From: Pseudomonadota bacterium
Lineage (GTDB): Bacteria > Pseudomonadota > Gammaproteobacteria > Pseudomonadales > Moraxellaceae
Length of the DNA stretch: 63,475 nucleotides
Reading direction: 5' to 3'
Assembly: GCA_021833365.1 (NCBI GenBank)
Contig: JAKBFV010000005.1
Coordinates: forward strand, 1 to 63,475
Both the position numbers and the translations under genes were made by a program. The notes beneath the pieces were generated by a model. The model had not been told where the DNA came from and did no database searches. It saw only the letters and a list, made by a program, of their open reading frames with translations. Below, piece after piece: positions 39,092 through 47,488 of the stretch; the stretch's first letter is position 1; every line of letters starts with the position of its first letter.

Positions 39092-40139
39092 TCGGCAGCA
39101 ACTGCTGCCGCCGCCAGGCGACGCTGCCGCCCAGACTCTGTAGCTGCCAAGCGTCGCGCCAGCGTTTCTCCTGGCCGGAAGCGCGCATATAGCCATTACC
39201 GCCGAGCAACTGGATACCGTCACAGCACAGTTCACAGGCGAGAGCGGCGGTATGCAGCAAAGCATGCTCTGCCGTCACCGCGACCTCCTCGTTCTGCTGA
39301 TGCCGCTCAAAGAGCGCCGTCGCCACCGCCAGGCGCTCATCCATCAGGGCGAGCAAGCGCCGCACCTCGCCCCAGCCCAGAAGGCTGCCTCCCCCCTGGT
39401 GGCGCTGCCGGCTGTAATCGCGCGCCGTCGCCAGACTGCCTTGCATGAGACCGCAGAACATGGCCATGGCGGGTAGCGCCAGGCGACGCTGCAGATCGGC
39501 GAGCAGCTGATCGGCACCAGCGCTCAGAAGATGCGCCGGCGTCGCCTGCAACTGCAGATCGACGATGCCACAGGCAGCCAGACCGAGCGTGCGCACCGGC
39601 GCACTACGCACGCAACCCGGCGCTGTCAGATCGACCATGACCAAGGCCAGAGCGTCGTCATGGCGCGCCGGCAGGACGGCTGCACGGGCATGCGCACCGA
39701 GCAGCAACATAGGGACTTCGCCGTGCAGCCGGCCCTGCTCATCGAGGCGTGGCCATACCAGCTCGCCCAAGGCATGAAAGGCAGGCCAGGCGATCCAGGC
39801 GCACGCCAGATCGGTGCCAGGGATCGATCCATCGCTCACCGCGCGTAAGGCCAGCTGCGCCGCACCCTGTGCATAGACGGCGGCACCGACACTGGCGTCG
39901 ACGGTGCACAGGGCGTGCAGGACGCTGGCGAGCACGAACTCATCCTGCGCCAGCCCCTCCTGCGCCTCAGATCGACAGAGAAGGTCGAAACCGAGCTCAG
40001 CCATCTCCGTCAAAATGACGGCGAAGTCAGCGCCGGCGTGGACCTCCAGAGCACGCCGCGACGTTCCGAGGCGAGCGTCGGCATAAGCCCGCGCCGCTTC
40101 CTGCCAGACCCCATCGATGCTGCGCGGATGATCGCTCAT
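39084..40139 (-). CDS. Acyl-CoA dehydrogenase-like protein, short
   Basis: A 351-residue member of the acyl-CoA dehydrogenase superfamily, recognised by the C-terminal helical domain (ALACELCCDGIQLLGGNGYM and the following REKRWRDA-like segment). The usual EGT catalytic segment reads SLGGS, so the common glutamate is missing, and the middle beta-domain is weakly conserved. It may be a non-catalytic partner of the preceding enzyme or use a base elsewhere. Its start overlaps the upstream dehydrogenase stop by 4 bases. Confidence 0.75.
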   Translation of the reverse strand: MSDHPRSIDGVWQEAARAYADARLGTSRRALEVHAGADFAVILTEMAELGFDLLCRSEAQEGLAQDEFVLASVLHALCTVDASVGAAVYAQGAAQLALRAVSDGSIPGTDLACAWIAWPAFHALGELVWPRLDEQGRLHGEVPMLLLGAHARAAVLPARHDDALALVMVDLTAPGCVRSAPVRTLGLAACGIVDLQLQATPAHLLSAGADQLLADLQRRLALPAMAMFCGLMQGSLATARDYSRQRHQGGGSLLGWGEVRRLLALMDERLAVATALFERHQQNEEVAVTAEHALLHTAALACELCCDGIQLLGGNGYMRASGQEKRWRDAWQLQSLGGSVAWRRQQLLPIT

Positions 40140-41626
40140 ACCCCCTCCTCGCGAACAAATACGGCGATCGCGTCGTCATGACGCAGACTGCACTTGAAAT
40201 AGTTCACCCGATTCAGCTGGTTGGTGCCTTCATAGATCTGCAGGAGCTTGGCGTCGCGCAGCATCTTCTCGGCGGCCTGCGTCTGCCGCAGACCGTCGGC
40301 GCCCATCAGCTCGAGTGCCAGGCCCGCCGTCGCCACCGCCAGATCGCTGGCGGCGAACTTGGCCATCGACGCCAGTCCGGAGACATGCCGCTGCCAGGGC
40401 GCTGGATAGTCTTTCAGATAGCGCCGCTGCAGCTGCCGCTGTAGCCATGGGTGGCGCAGAGTACGGCCGCAAGCGCGCCACAGCAGCGCTGGCGTCGCCG
40501 CTTCGAGCTGCGCCAGAGGCGGCAGCAACAAGGGCGCATAAAGACCTCCGAGACCGTTGGCGAGGGCCGACTCGATCCAGCACTGCCGGGCCATGGCGGC
40601 ATTTTTGGCCATCTCTGCGAGACAGGATTGCGCCCACTGCTGTTCGATCAGCCGCCCCTTTGGCAAGCGTTTGGTGAGGGCGTAGTCCTGCGCCAGACGC
40701 TGGCTACCGCGCGCCACACCAGCGGCGAAAGCGGCGACACCAGCGCGCGTCGAGGACACCACATAGTCGATGATGCGCTGCAGCATGGCGCGGTGCGCCA
40801 CCGCCAGCGCTTGTGAATCAGCCGGTGCATAGGCGACACGCGCCGCCGGTACCGGGCACGCGGTGAAGAGGAGCTCCGAGGCGACGCAGGCTTTCTGGCC
40901 CATCTTGTTTTCATGGCGGCCGCGCGTGAAGCCTTGGTCGTCATGACGCAAGACCAGCACGACACCGGTGTCGGCGGCACGCCGGCGGTCTTCGGCGCTG
41001 ATCACCATGAACCAATGCGAGACATGGCCGTTGGAGATGAAGACCTTGCTGCCATCGAGGCGATAACCGCCATCTCCTTGTGGCCGCGCCACCGTGCCGA
41101 TGGTGATCCTCTCCAGAAGCTCGGTCTCCTCCATATCCGTGCCGGCGCCAGGTTCGGTGATAGCGAGGGCGATGAGATGGGGCTGGCCGCGCAGGTCTGC
41201 ACGACAGACATCGGTGAGGACTTCCTCGCTCAGGCGGGTGTTCCAGGTCGCCATCAGGGTCGCCACCCCCAAATAGTGCACGCCGATGACATTGGCGAGC
41301 CCGACACAGACGCTCGAGACCTCTTCCAAAAAGACGTAGAGCGAAAGGAAATTCCAGCCTTCACCACCGTACAGTCGCGGGATCCAGCGGCTGAACAGGC
41401 GCCAGCGCGCCGCCGTCGCGATGAAATCCTGCGGCCACTCCTCAGGGTGATCCTGCAGCCTGGCATCGAGCTGCAGATAGCAGGGGCGCACCACTTCCTC
41501 ATTGAAGCGCTGCGCCAAGCGTAGGGCACGCTCGCTGTCCCGCCCCAGGCCACGCGGCAGACGGTCGAGAGCCGCCAGATTCGCTGACCAGCCGGCGAGA
41601 GGATCCACCTCAGACAGATGCGTCAT
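40136..41626 (-). CDS. Acyl-CoA dehydrogenase
   Basis: A 496-residue flavoprotein that would make the alpha-beta double bond in an acyl-CoA. It has the FAD/substrate segment ALAITEPGAGTDMEE, the LDGSKVFISNGHVSHW stretch and the catalytic Glu in LLQIYEGTNQLNR. The start at 41626 has a GGAGG ribosome binding site. It lies in an operon with an acetoacetate-decarboxylase-like gene and a second dehydrogenase, facing a TetR regulator. The acyl chain preference is unknown. Confidence 0.9.
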   Translation of the reverse strand: MTHLSEVDPLAGWSANLAALDRLPRGLGRDSERALRLAQRFNEEVVRPCYLQLDARLQDHPEEWPQDFIATAARWRLFSRWIPRLYGGEGWNFLSLYVFLEEVSSVCVGLANVIGVHYLGVATLMATWNTRLSEEVLTDVCRADLRGQPHLIALAITEPGAGTDMEETELLERITIGTVARPQGDGGYRLDGSKVFISNGHVSHWFMVISAEDRRRAADTGVVLVLRHDDQGFTRGRHENKMGQKACVASELLFTACPVPAARVAYAPADSQALAVAHRAMLQRIIDYVVSSTRAGVAAFAAGVARGSQRLAQDYALTKRLPKGRLIEQQWAQSCLAEMAKNAAMARQCWIESALANGLGGLYAPLLLPPLAQLEAATPALLWRACGRTLRHPWLQRQLQRRYLKDYPAPWQRHVSGLASMAKFAASDLAVATAGLALELMGADGLRQTQAAEKMLRDAKLLQIYEGTNQLNRVNYFKCSLRHDDAIAVFVREEGV

Positions 41627-41636
41627 CACGGCCTCC

Positions 41637-42401
41637 TCAACGCACACGCAGGCGGGTGAGACTGCTGAGCAGGAAAGGCCCGACGGGAAACAGACGTAGC
41701 GGCGGTGGCAAGATGCCGCCGCCGATATCGCAGGTGCGCAGGCTGGCGCGCCGCGCTGCGCCAGCGGCGATGTCGATGGGGTCATCGGCGCCGGCGGTCA
41801 GCGTCACCTCGACCTCGTCCAGGGCCTGCGCCGCATGGACCGTCTCCTGCGGCCGGAATAGCAGCAGATGCGCCGGTAACAAGCCGATGAGGCCGCGCAG
41901 ATTGACCTGCCAGCGACCGATACCGAGAGGCGGATGCGGCAGGCTGCGCGCGCTGATCCGCCCCTGCAGGCGGAAGACCTCCTCACCACCACGCTCGACA
42001 CTGCCGAAAAAACGCCCGTCGCGCTCCTCGAAACGGAAGACACCCATCTTTTTGGGATAGCCGAGCATCTCGCGCCCGAGGATGAGAGCGCTGTCATCAT
42101 CGACGATCATCCATGGGCAGTATTGCAGGTGCCAGCCGAACAAGGTGACATCGAGCAGGATCGCCGCCTCATGATAGACACTGCCGAAGGAAGTCTGCGG
42201 ATAGTCGGCGATGAAGACGCTCGCCGTCGCCGGTTGCGCCAGGCGCAAGGGAAAAGGCAGCCAATCGCGCACCCGTTCAGCATCGATCGGCAGCTCCGCC
42301 CAGGCCATGCGTGCCTGTGTCCAAAATGGACTGCCCGGCAAGCGCAGTCGCAAGCCGAGGTCCTGCCATTCTCGCAGGGCATTGCGTAGGTTCTTGAACA
42401 T
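41637..42401 (-). CDS. Acetoacetate decarboxylase-like protein
   Basis: A 254-residue member of the ADC superfamily. The hallmark GREMLGYPKKMG contains the adjacent lysine pair of the acetoacetate decarboxylase active site. Members include decarboxylases but also aldolase-dehydratases and proteins of unknown activity. It is the first gene of the acyl-CoA dehydrogenase operon, so a role in the same degradation route is likely. Confidence 0.82.
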   Translation of the reverse strand: MFKNLRNALREWQDLGLRLRLPGSPFWTQARMAWAELPIDAERVRDWLPFPLRLAQPATASVFIADYPQTSFGSVYHEAAILLDVTLFGWHLQYCPWMIVDDDSALILGREMLGYPKKMGVFRFEERDGRFFGSVERGGEEVFRLQGRISARSLPHPPLGIGRWQVNLRGLIGLLPAHLLLFRPQETVHAAQALDEVEVTLTAGADDPIDIAAGAARRASLRTCDIGGGILPPPLRLFPVGPFLLSSLTRLRVR

Positions 42402-42438
42402 GTCAGCGCCTCCATTCCATGATTTCACCGATAAACCT

Positions 42439-42477
42439 ATCAGCGAAATTGCTGATGAAATTTGACTTAAATCAAAT
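42439..42477. promoter_or_regulatory. Tandem operators in the ADC-like/TetR intergenic region
   Basis: Two adjacent dyads: ATCAGC-N6-GCTGAT (42439-42456) and ATTTGA-N6-TCAAAT (42460-42477). The second contains TTGACTTAAATCAA, one mismatch from the FNR/ANR box TTGAT-N4-ATCAA. The first is a plausible TetR-family operator. Confidence 0.55.
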
Positions 42478-42525
42478 ATCACGCAAACTTGACCATTAAA
42501 ATAACCGGCGAATCAGGAGAACCTC

Positions 42526-43170
42526 GTGAAGCGAGCTGCGCGCACCCCGAGCCGTGAGGAGAGCAAACTGCTCACCCGTCACCGGCTGATGCAGGCGACT
42601 TTGCAACTGCTCATGGCACAAGGGCATGAAGGCCTGACCACCGGCCGCATCGCCCAGCTGGCCGGCGTCGCGCAGGCGACCTTCTACGTCCACTTCCGCG
42701 ACATCGACGACCTGCTCGCCACCCTGGCACGCGATGTCGTCGAACGCCTGCAACCCGTGCTGACGCGCCTGCGTCTGCAGTTCGATGAATCGCAGCACTT
42801 CGCCGCGGCGCTGCGCCAGAGCTACCGCATCCCTCTCGAGACCATCGTCGCGCACGCTGATCTGCTGCGCCTGTTCATGACCGAGTACTACCGCCCCAAC
42901 TCGCCGCTCGGGAGCAGCGCACGGGCGTTGCTCGCGGCTTTGAGCCAGCATCTTTATCAGGACCTCCTGACTCTGGTGCTGACCCGTGACATCGCCGCCG
43001 ATCATCTCGAGCTGGCGGCAGAGACGGTGGTGGCGCTCACTTTGCAGGTGGGGCTCGGCCTCGCCGAACACCCTGAACGCAAGATCGAACAAGCGCTCGA
43101 CCTGCTCTGCGCCTTGACCATGGGGGCGCTGTTCACCGCCGCTCCGCCACAAACAGCGACATCCGGGTAA
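42526..43170 (+). CDS. TetR-family transcriptional regulator
   Basis: A 214-residue regulator with an N-terminal HTH (LTTGRIAQLAGVAQATFYVHF, about residues 37-57) and a helical ligand domain. The GTG at 42526 has AGGAG six bases upstream. It is divergent from the ADC-like/acyl-CoA dehydrogenase operon and probably represses it until an acyl-CoA-type effector binds. Its stop codon overlaps a half-site upstream of the CrcZ-like RNA. Confidence 0.9.
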   Translation: MKRAARTPSREESKLLTRHRLMQATLQLLMAQGHEGLTTGRIAQLAGVAQATFYVHFRDIDDLLATLARDVVERLQPVLTRLRLQFDESQHFAAALRQSYRIPLETIVAHADLLRLFMTEYYRPNSPLGSSARALLAALSQHLYQDLLTLVLTRDIAADHLELAAETVVALTLQVGLGLAEHPERKIEQALDLLCALTMGALFTAAPPQTATSG

Positions 43171-43203
43171 CAACATCGAAACATTGGCGAAGCCGATTGT
43201 TAC
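43167..43203 (+). promoter_or_regulatory. Candidate CbrB upstream activating half-sites
   Basis: GTAACA (43167-43172) and TGTTAC (43198-43203) form a perfect inverted pair 25 bases apart, about 113-149 bases upstream of the predicted start of the CrcZ-like RNA. This is a usual enhancer distance for a sigma-54 activator. The half-sites equal those I recall for CbrB in Pseudomonas, but the order and spacing differ. Confidence 0.45.
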
Positions 43204-43289
43204 GAGAGCACCCGCACATCACCGCGTACAAATTTCCATCAAATCATCAACCCATTGAAAATTAAATGGAATTTTCTTTTTTAAGATAT

Positions 43290-43305
43290 TGGCACGATAT
43301 CTGCT
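43290..43305 (+). promoter_or_regulatory. Sigma-54 promoter of the CrcZ-like RNA
   Basis: TGGCACGATATCTGCT matches TGGCAC-N5-TTGCW at all but one position (C for the first T of TTGC), with exact GG to GC spacing. A T-rich tract precedes it. No protein gene starts within 500 bases; transcription should begin near 43316. Confidence 0.8.
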
Positions 43306-43315
43306 TTATATCTGG

Positions 43316-43703
43316 CGTGGTCGCCGCACCCCAAAACAAGAACAAGCGGCACCACCGCGAAAACAACAACAAGAGCGAGCGGTAGCGGCAAAAATACAAT
43401 AACAAGCTGCGACAAAACGCAGCGACCAGAAGCGGCATCGCGACGACAGCTAGAACAATAAAAATGGCTGCACCGAAACGATTCGACATAAAAAGAAAAC
43501 ATAAGAAAAATAGGGAATCTGCATGGGGCTTAGGCCCCTTCGCCCTGCGTGGTGGAGGGCAGAGCGAAGGGCCACTGAGACGAAACACGGACACGAGCTG
43601 CGCAACAACCATAACAAAAGCAGCCGGTCACGACAAAATAACGATAACGACACAAGCATGGTAAGACTTCAGCGCAAGCGGGATGACCTCCCGCTGTTTT
43701 CTT
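43316..43703 (+). ncRNA. crcZ: CrcZ-like small RNA, decoy of Hfq/Crc
   Basis: About 388 nt between a sigma-54 promoter and an intrinsic terminator, with an A-rich, U-poor top strand and no convincing reading frame. Perfect AANAANAA motifs occur at 43333-43345, 43360-43372, 43398-43405, 43454-43461 and 43490-43510, with weaker ones near 43604 and 43635. Several sit in loops of predicted hairpins: GCCGC/GCGGC (43323-43350), ACCGC/GCGGT (43354-43383), GCGGC/GCTGC (43385-43410), CAGC/GCTG (43447-43470) and GCTGC/GCAGC (43597-43624). In Pseudomonas, CrcZ (about 400 nt, CbrB and sigma-54 dependent, next to pcnB) uses such motifs to sequester Hfq and relieve catabolite repression. Position next to pcnB and the presence of cbrAB support this reading. 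Identity is inferred from architecture, not from alignment. Confidence 0.78.
43677..43703 (+). terminator. Intrinsic terminator of the CrcZ-like RNA
   Basis: A perfect 7-bp stem AGCGGGA/TCCCGCT with a 5-base loop, followed by GTTTTCTT. It lies about 110 bases before the pcnB start and ends the A-rich RNA. Confidence 0.85.
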
Positions 43704-43814
43704 GTTCCACTCCGTTGCAACGGTATAGATCGCCGACCGCCGGCATCGATGGCACCCGCCCGACATTGCCGCTATAATCGCCACTTCGTCTTTGTCAAGA
43801 ATGCGGCCCAAGGC

Positions 43815-45161
43815 ATGCTCAAACGTTTCATCGATCGCTTGCGCGGACGCCGCGCCGCCGACTCACCCAGCGCCAAGAAAGCACACATCATCGCGCGTGG
43901 GCGACATGGCATCGCACGTCAGCGCATCAGTAGCGCCGCCGTCAAGGTGCTGGAAGGGCTACAGGGAAAATCCTATCAAGCCTATCTCGTCGGCGGTGGC
44001 GTGCGCGATCTGTTGCTCGGCCTCACGCCCAAGGACTTCGACGTCGCCACCAGCGCCACACCGGAGCAGGTGCGTGCCCTGTTTCGTAACGCCCGCATCA
44101 TCGGCCGACGTTTCCGCCTCGTGCATGTGCTGTTCGGGCGCGAGACCATCGAAGTAGCGACCTTTCGTGCGCATCACGAACAGGATGAGCAGCGCACCAC
44201 GACCAATGCCCAGGGCATGATCGTGCACGACAACGTCTACGGTCAGATGGAGGAAGACGCTGAACGCCGTGACTTCACCGTCAACGCCCTCTACTACGAC
44301 GTCGCCGATGAAACCATCCACGACTATGTCGGTGGGGTGAACGACCTCGAAGCCCGCCTTTTGCGCCTGATCGGCCATCCCGAGACACGCTACCGCGAAG
44401 ATCCGGTACGCATGCTGCGCGCCATCCGCTTCGCCGCCAAACTCGACTTCCGTATCGAGGCGCACACCGCCGCCCCCCTGCCACACCTCGCCTCTCTGCT
44501 CACCGGGGTGTCACCGCATCGCCTCGCTGACGAGGTCGACAAGCTGCTCGGCAGCGGTCATGCCGAAACCGTGCTCGCCCTGCTCGAGGAATACGGCCTC
44601 CTGCATTACCTGTTTCCCGACCTGCATCTCAACGACGCCAGCCGCCGCCTGATCCTGGCGACGGCGCAGAGCACGGATGCGCGGCTGCGCATCGGCAAGG
44701 GCATCAATCCGGCCTTCTTCTACGCCGCTTTGCTTTGGCAGCCGGTGCAGGTGCGCAGCCGCCAGCTACACGACCACGGCACGCCCCTCGTTCCCGCCCT
44801 GCAGCAGGCGATACAGCAGGTCATCCAGCAACAGATGACGCGCACCGCTCTCACCCGCGTGCTGGCGACGACCTTGCGCGAAATCTGGGAGATGCAGACA
44901 CGCCTGCAGAACCCCGACATCCGGCGCGTCGATGAGATGTTGCAGTCGCCGCGTTTTCGTGCCGGCTTCGATTTCCTCGTCCTGCGCGAGCAGAGCGGCG
45001 AGCCCACCGGCCAGATGGGGGATTGGTGGCAACACTATCAGGATGCCGACAACGAGGGCCGTCAGGCCCTGCAGGCGGAGGTGCTCGCCGCACGCCGGCA
45101 GCCGGATGGCGCGGCGCCGAAACGCCGGCGGCGGCCGCCGCGCAAACGCAAACCGGCATGA
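43815..45161 (+). CDS. pcnB: Poly(A) polymerase I
   Basis: A 448-residue class II nucleotidyltransferase that adds poly(A) to RNA 3' ends and promotes decay. The catalytic head motif is YLVGGGVRDLLLGLTPKDFDVAT, the RRDFTVNALYYD segment follows, and the C-terminus is strongly basic (RRRPPRKRKPA). The ATG at 43815 was chosen to match the family N-terminus (MLKRFIDRLRG); in-frame ATGs upstream lie near the terminator. The stop overlaps folK (ATGA). Confidence 0.93.
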   Translation: MLKRFIDRLRGRRAADSPSAKKAHIIARGRHGIARQRISSAAVKVLEGLQGKSYQAYLVGGGVRDLLLGLTPKDFDVATSATPEQVRALFRNARIIGRRFRLVHVLFGRETIEVATFRAHHEQDEQRTTTNAQGMIVHDNVYGQMEEDAERRDFTVNALYYDVADETIHDYVGGVNDLEARLLRLIGHPETRYREDPVRMLRAIRFAAKLDFRIEAHTAAPLPHLASLLTGVSPHRLADEVDKLLGSGHAETVLALLEEYGLLHYLFPDLHLNDASRRLILATAQSTDARLRIGKGINPAFFYAALLWQPVQVRSRQLHDHGTPLVPALQQAIQQVIQQQMTRTALTRVLATTLREIWEMQTRLQNPDIRRVDEMLQSPRFRAGFDFLVLREQSGEPTGQMGDWWQHYQDADNEGRQALQAEVLAARRQPDGAAPKRRRRPPRKRKPA

Positions 45162-45649
45162 GGCATATCGCCTATATCGCCCTCGGCGCCAATCTGCAGC
45201 AGCCACAGCAGCAGCTGGATCTGGCGCTGCAACGGCTCGATGCGCATGCCGATCTCACCCTGCTGGCGTGTTCACCTTACTACCGCTCGGCCCCGATCGG
45301 CCCCCAGGACCAGGACGACTTCATCAATGCCGTTTGCCGCGTCGCCACCGACCTCACACCGGTGCAGCTGCTGGCACAGCTGCAGCACATCGAGCATGAA
45401 CAAGGGCGACAGCGCCTGCGCCATTGGGGGCCGCGCAGCCTCGATCTCGATCTGCTGTTCTATGACGACCTCGTCCAGCAGGATGCGCAACTGACCCTGC
45501 CGCATCCACGCATCGCCGAACGCGCCTTCGTCCTCTACCCCCTGCACGACCTGCTCGGTGATACCGCTCTGCCCGATGGCCGCTCCTGGACAGGTCTGTG
45601 GGCAGGTATCGCCGGACAGCGCATCGAACGCCTGCACACAAGTGATTGA
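45158..45649 (+). CDS. folK: 6-hydroxymethyl-7,8-dihydropterin pyrophosphokinase
   Basis: A 163-residue HPPK of folate synthesis with the signature RHWGPRSLDLDLLFYDD and the N-terminal YIALGANLQQPQQQL. Coupled to pcnB by a 4-base overlap, the same order as in pseudomonads. Confidence 0.95.
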   Translation: MRHIAYIALGANLQQPQQQLDLALQRLDAHADLTLLACSPYYRSAPIGPQDQDDFINAVCRVATDLTPVQLLAQLQHIEHEQGRQRLRHWGPRSLDLDLLFYDDLVQQDAQLTLPHPRIAERAFVLYPLHDLLGDTALPDGRSWTGLWAGIAGQRIERLHTSD

Positions 45650-45703
45650 CGGCATCGGCGCGAGCCGGAACAATGCCGGTACGAGACGGGAGGAGCGCGC
45701 ATC

Positions 45704-46507
45704 ATGACCACCACCTTGCATCGCTTGCGGCAGATGAAACAGCAGGGCCAGCGTTTCGCCTGCATCACCGCCTATGACGCCAGCTTCGCCTGGCTGGCCG
45801 CCGCCGCCGGCATCGAAGTGGTGCTGGTCGGAGACTCCCTGGGCATGGTCGTGCAGGGGCAGGACAGCACGCTGCCGGTGACCCTCGATGACATGGCCTA
45901 CCACACGCGCTGCGTCGCGCGCGCCAACGATAGCAGCCTGATCATGGCAGACCTGCCCTTCATGACCTATAGCGATGAGCGTCAGGCCCTCGACAGCGCC
46001 GCCCAGCTGATGCGTGCCGGCGCCCATCTGGTCAAGCTCGAAGGCGGCGCCTGGCTGGCGAGCAGCGTCGAGCACTTGCGCCGCAACGGCATTCCGGTGT
46101 GCGCGCACATGGGCTTGACGCCACAATCGGTGCACGTCTTCGGCGGCTATCGCGTGCAGGGACGCGGCGATGAAGCCGGACAGCGCCTGCTCGATGAGGC
46201 GCGCACCCTGGCAGCGGCGGGGGCTGATCTGCTCCTGCTCGAGTGTGTCCCACGCGATCTCGCCGCGAGCGTCAGCGCCGCCGTGGAGATCCCGGTCATC
46301 GGCATCGGTGCCGGCCCTGACACCGACGCGCAGGTGCTCGTCATGCACGACCTGCTCGGCATCGAGCGTGGTCATAAACCGGCGCGTTTCGTGAAGAATT
46401 TTCTTGCCGGCAGCGACAGTATCCTTGACGCCTTTCGCGCCTACGCTGCCGCCGTCCGCGACGGCAGCTACCCCGGCGACGAACACTGCTTCGGCCAGAG
46501 CACCTGA
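45704..46507 (+). CDS. panB: 3-methyl-2-oxobutanoate hydroxymethyltransferase
   Basis: A 267-residue ketopantoate hydroxymethyltransferase, first committed step to pantothenate. Motifs include ITAYDASFAWLAAAAGI, VLVGDSLGMVVQG, VKLEGG and LLLLECVPRDLA. A GGGAGGAG ribosome binding site precedes the ATG. It is followed by panC after 10 bases. Confidence 0.96.
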   Translation: MTTTLHRLRQMKQQGQRFACITAYDASFAWLAAAAGIEVVLVGDSLGMVVQGQDSTLPVTLDDMAYHTRCVARANDSSLIMADLPFMTYSDERQALDSAAQLMRAGAHLVKLEGGAWLASSVEHLRRNGIPVCAHMGLTPQSVHVFGGYRVQGRGDEAGQRLLDEARTLAAAGADLLLLECVPRDLAASVSAAVEIPVIGIGAGPDTDAQVLVMHDLLGIERGHKPARFVKNFLAGSDSILDAFRAYAAAVRDGSYPGDEHCFGQST

Positions 46508-46517
46508 GGAGGTGAGG

Positions 46518-47384
46518 ATGGACACGTTTCATGAACGCGCTGCTCTGCGCGCCCGCCTGCAGGAAGCGCGCGCACGCGGCCGGCGCATCGGCCTGTTGCC
46601 GACCATGGGCAACCTGCACAGCGGCCATATCGCTCTGCTCGAGGATCTGCGCCGCGTCTGTGACATCAGCATCTGTTCGATCTTCGTCAACCCCACGCAG
46701 TTTGGCGCCGGCGAGGACTTCGAGCGCTATCCGCGTACCCTGCCACAGGATCAGGAGCGTTTGAGCGCCGCCGGCTGTGATCTGCTCTTCGCGCCGAGCA
46801 TCGTCGAGATGTATCCGCATGGCCTGACGACACTGACCACGGTGACGGTACAGGGACTGCAGGATGGCTTGTGCGGCGCGCATCGCCCCGGCCATTTTCA
46901 AGGCGTCGCCAGCGTCGTCAGCAAGCTGTTCAACATCGTGCAGCCTGACGTGGCCATCTTCGGTGAGAAGGATTATCAGCAACTCGCCGTGCTGCGCCGC
47001 ATGACCCTGGACCTCGATTTTCCCGTACAGATCCTCGCCGGTGCGACGCGCCGTGACGCGGATGGGCTGGCACTGAGCTCGCGCAACCAGTATCTGCGGC
47101 CGGATGAACGTCAGCGCGCACCCATGCTCTATCGCACGCTGCAGCAGATGCGCGATGCTATACTGTCAGGCATCGACGACTATCGCATGCTGGAGAGTTC
47201 GGCCACCGGTCTGCTGGAGAAGTCGGGCTTTCACACCGACTACTTCAGTGTCGTCGACGCCGATAGCCTGCAGCCTGCCGGTGCGCAGACGCGACGACTA
47301 ACTCTGCTGGTCGCCGCGCGCCTCGGCGAAACGCGGCTGATCGACAATATCAGCCTCGACTTGGCGGCGCCGACAGCGACGTGA
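46518..47384 (+). CDS. panC: Pantothenate synthetase
   Basis: A 288-residue ligase joining pantoate and beta-alanine with ATP. It shows LLPTMGNLHSGHIALL (HIGH-type motif), SIFVNPTQFGAGEDFERYPR and FGEKDYQQLAVLRRM. The ATG at 46518 has GAGGTGAGG upstream. Confidence 0.96.
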   Translation: MDTFHERAALRARLQEARARGRRIGLLPTMGNLHSGHIALLEDLRRVCDISICSIFVNPTQFGAGEDFERYPRTLPQDQERLSAAGCDLLFAPSIVEMYPHGLTTLTTVTVQGLQDGLCGAHRPGHFQGVASVVSKLFNIVQPDVAIFGEKDYQQLAVLRRMTLDLDFPVQILAGATRRDADGLALSSRNQYLRPDERQRAPMLYRTLQQMRDAILSGIDDYRMLESSATGLLEKSGFHTDYFSVVDADSLQPAGAQTRRLTLLVAARLGETRLIDNISLDLAAPTAT

Positions 47385-47488
47385 TGATGGCGCCGTCATT
47401 GATACGCCGGGCCAAGTCTGGCATGCTTACGCACCATTTCAGGGTGGATATCCCGCCCTCGACTCACAGCTGAAAGCGGAGGTCGTGT

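Noticed and set aside
43262-43811. Short open frames of 66-116 codons on both strands around the A-rich RNA
   Set aside because: They have no ribosome binding sites or family resemblance, and conflict with the hairpin and A-motif architecture of the RNA.
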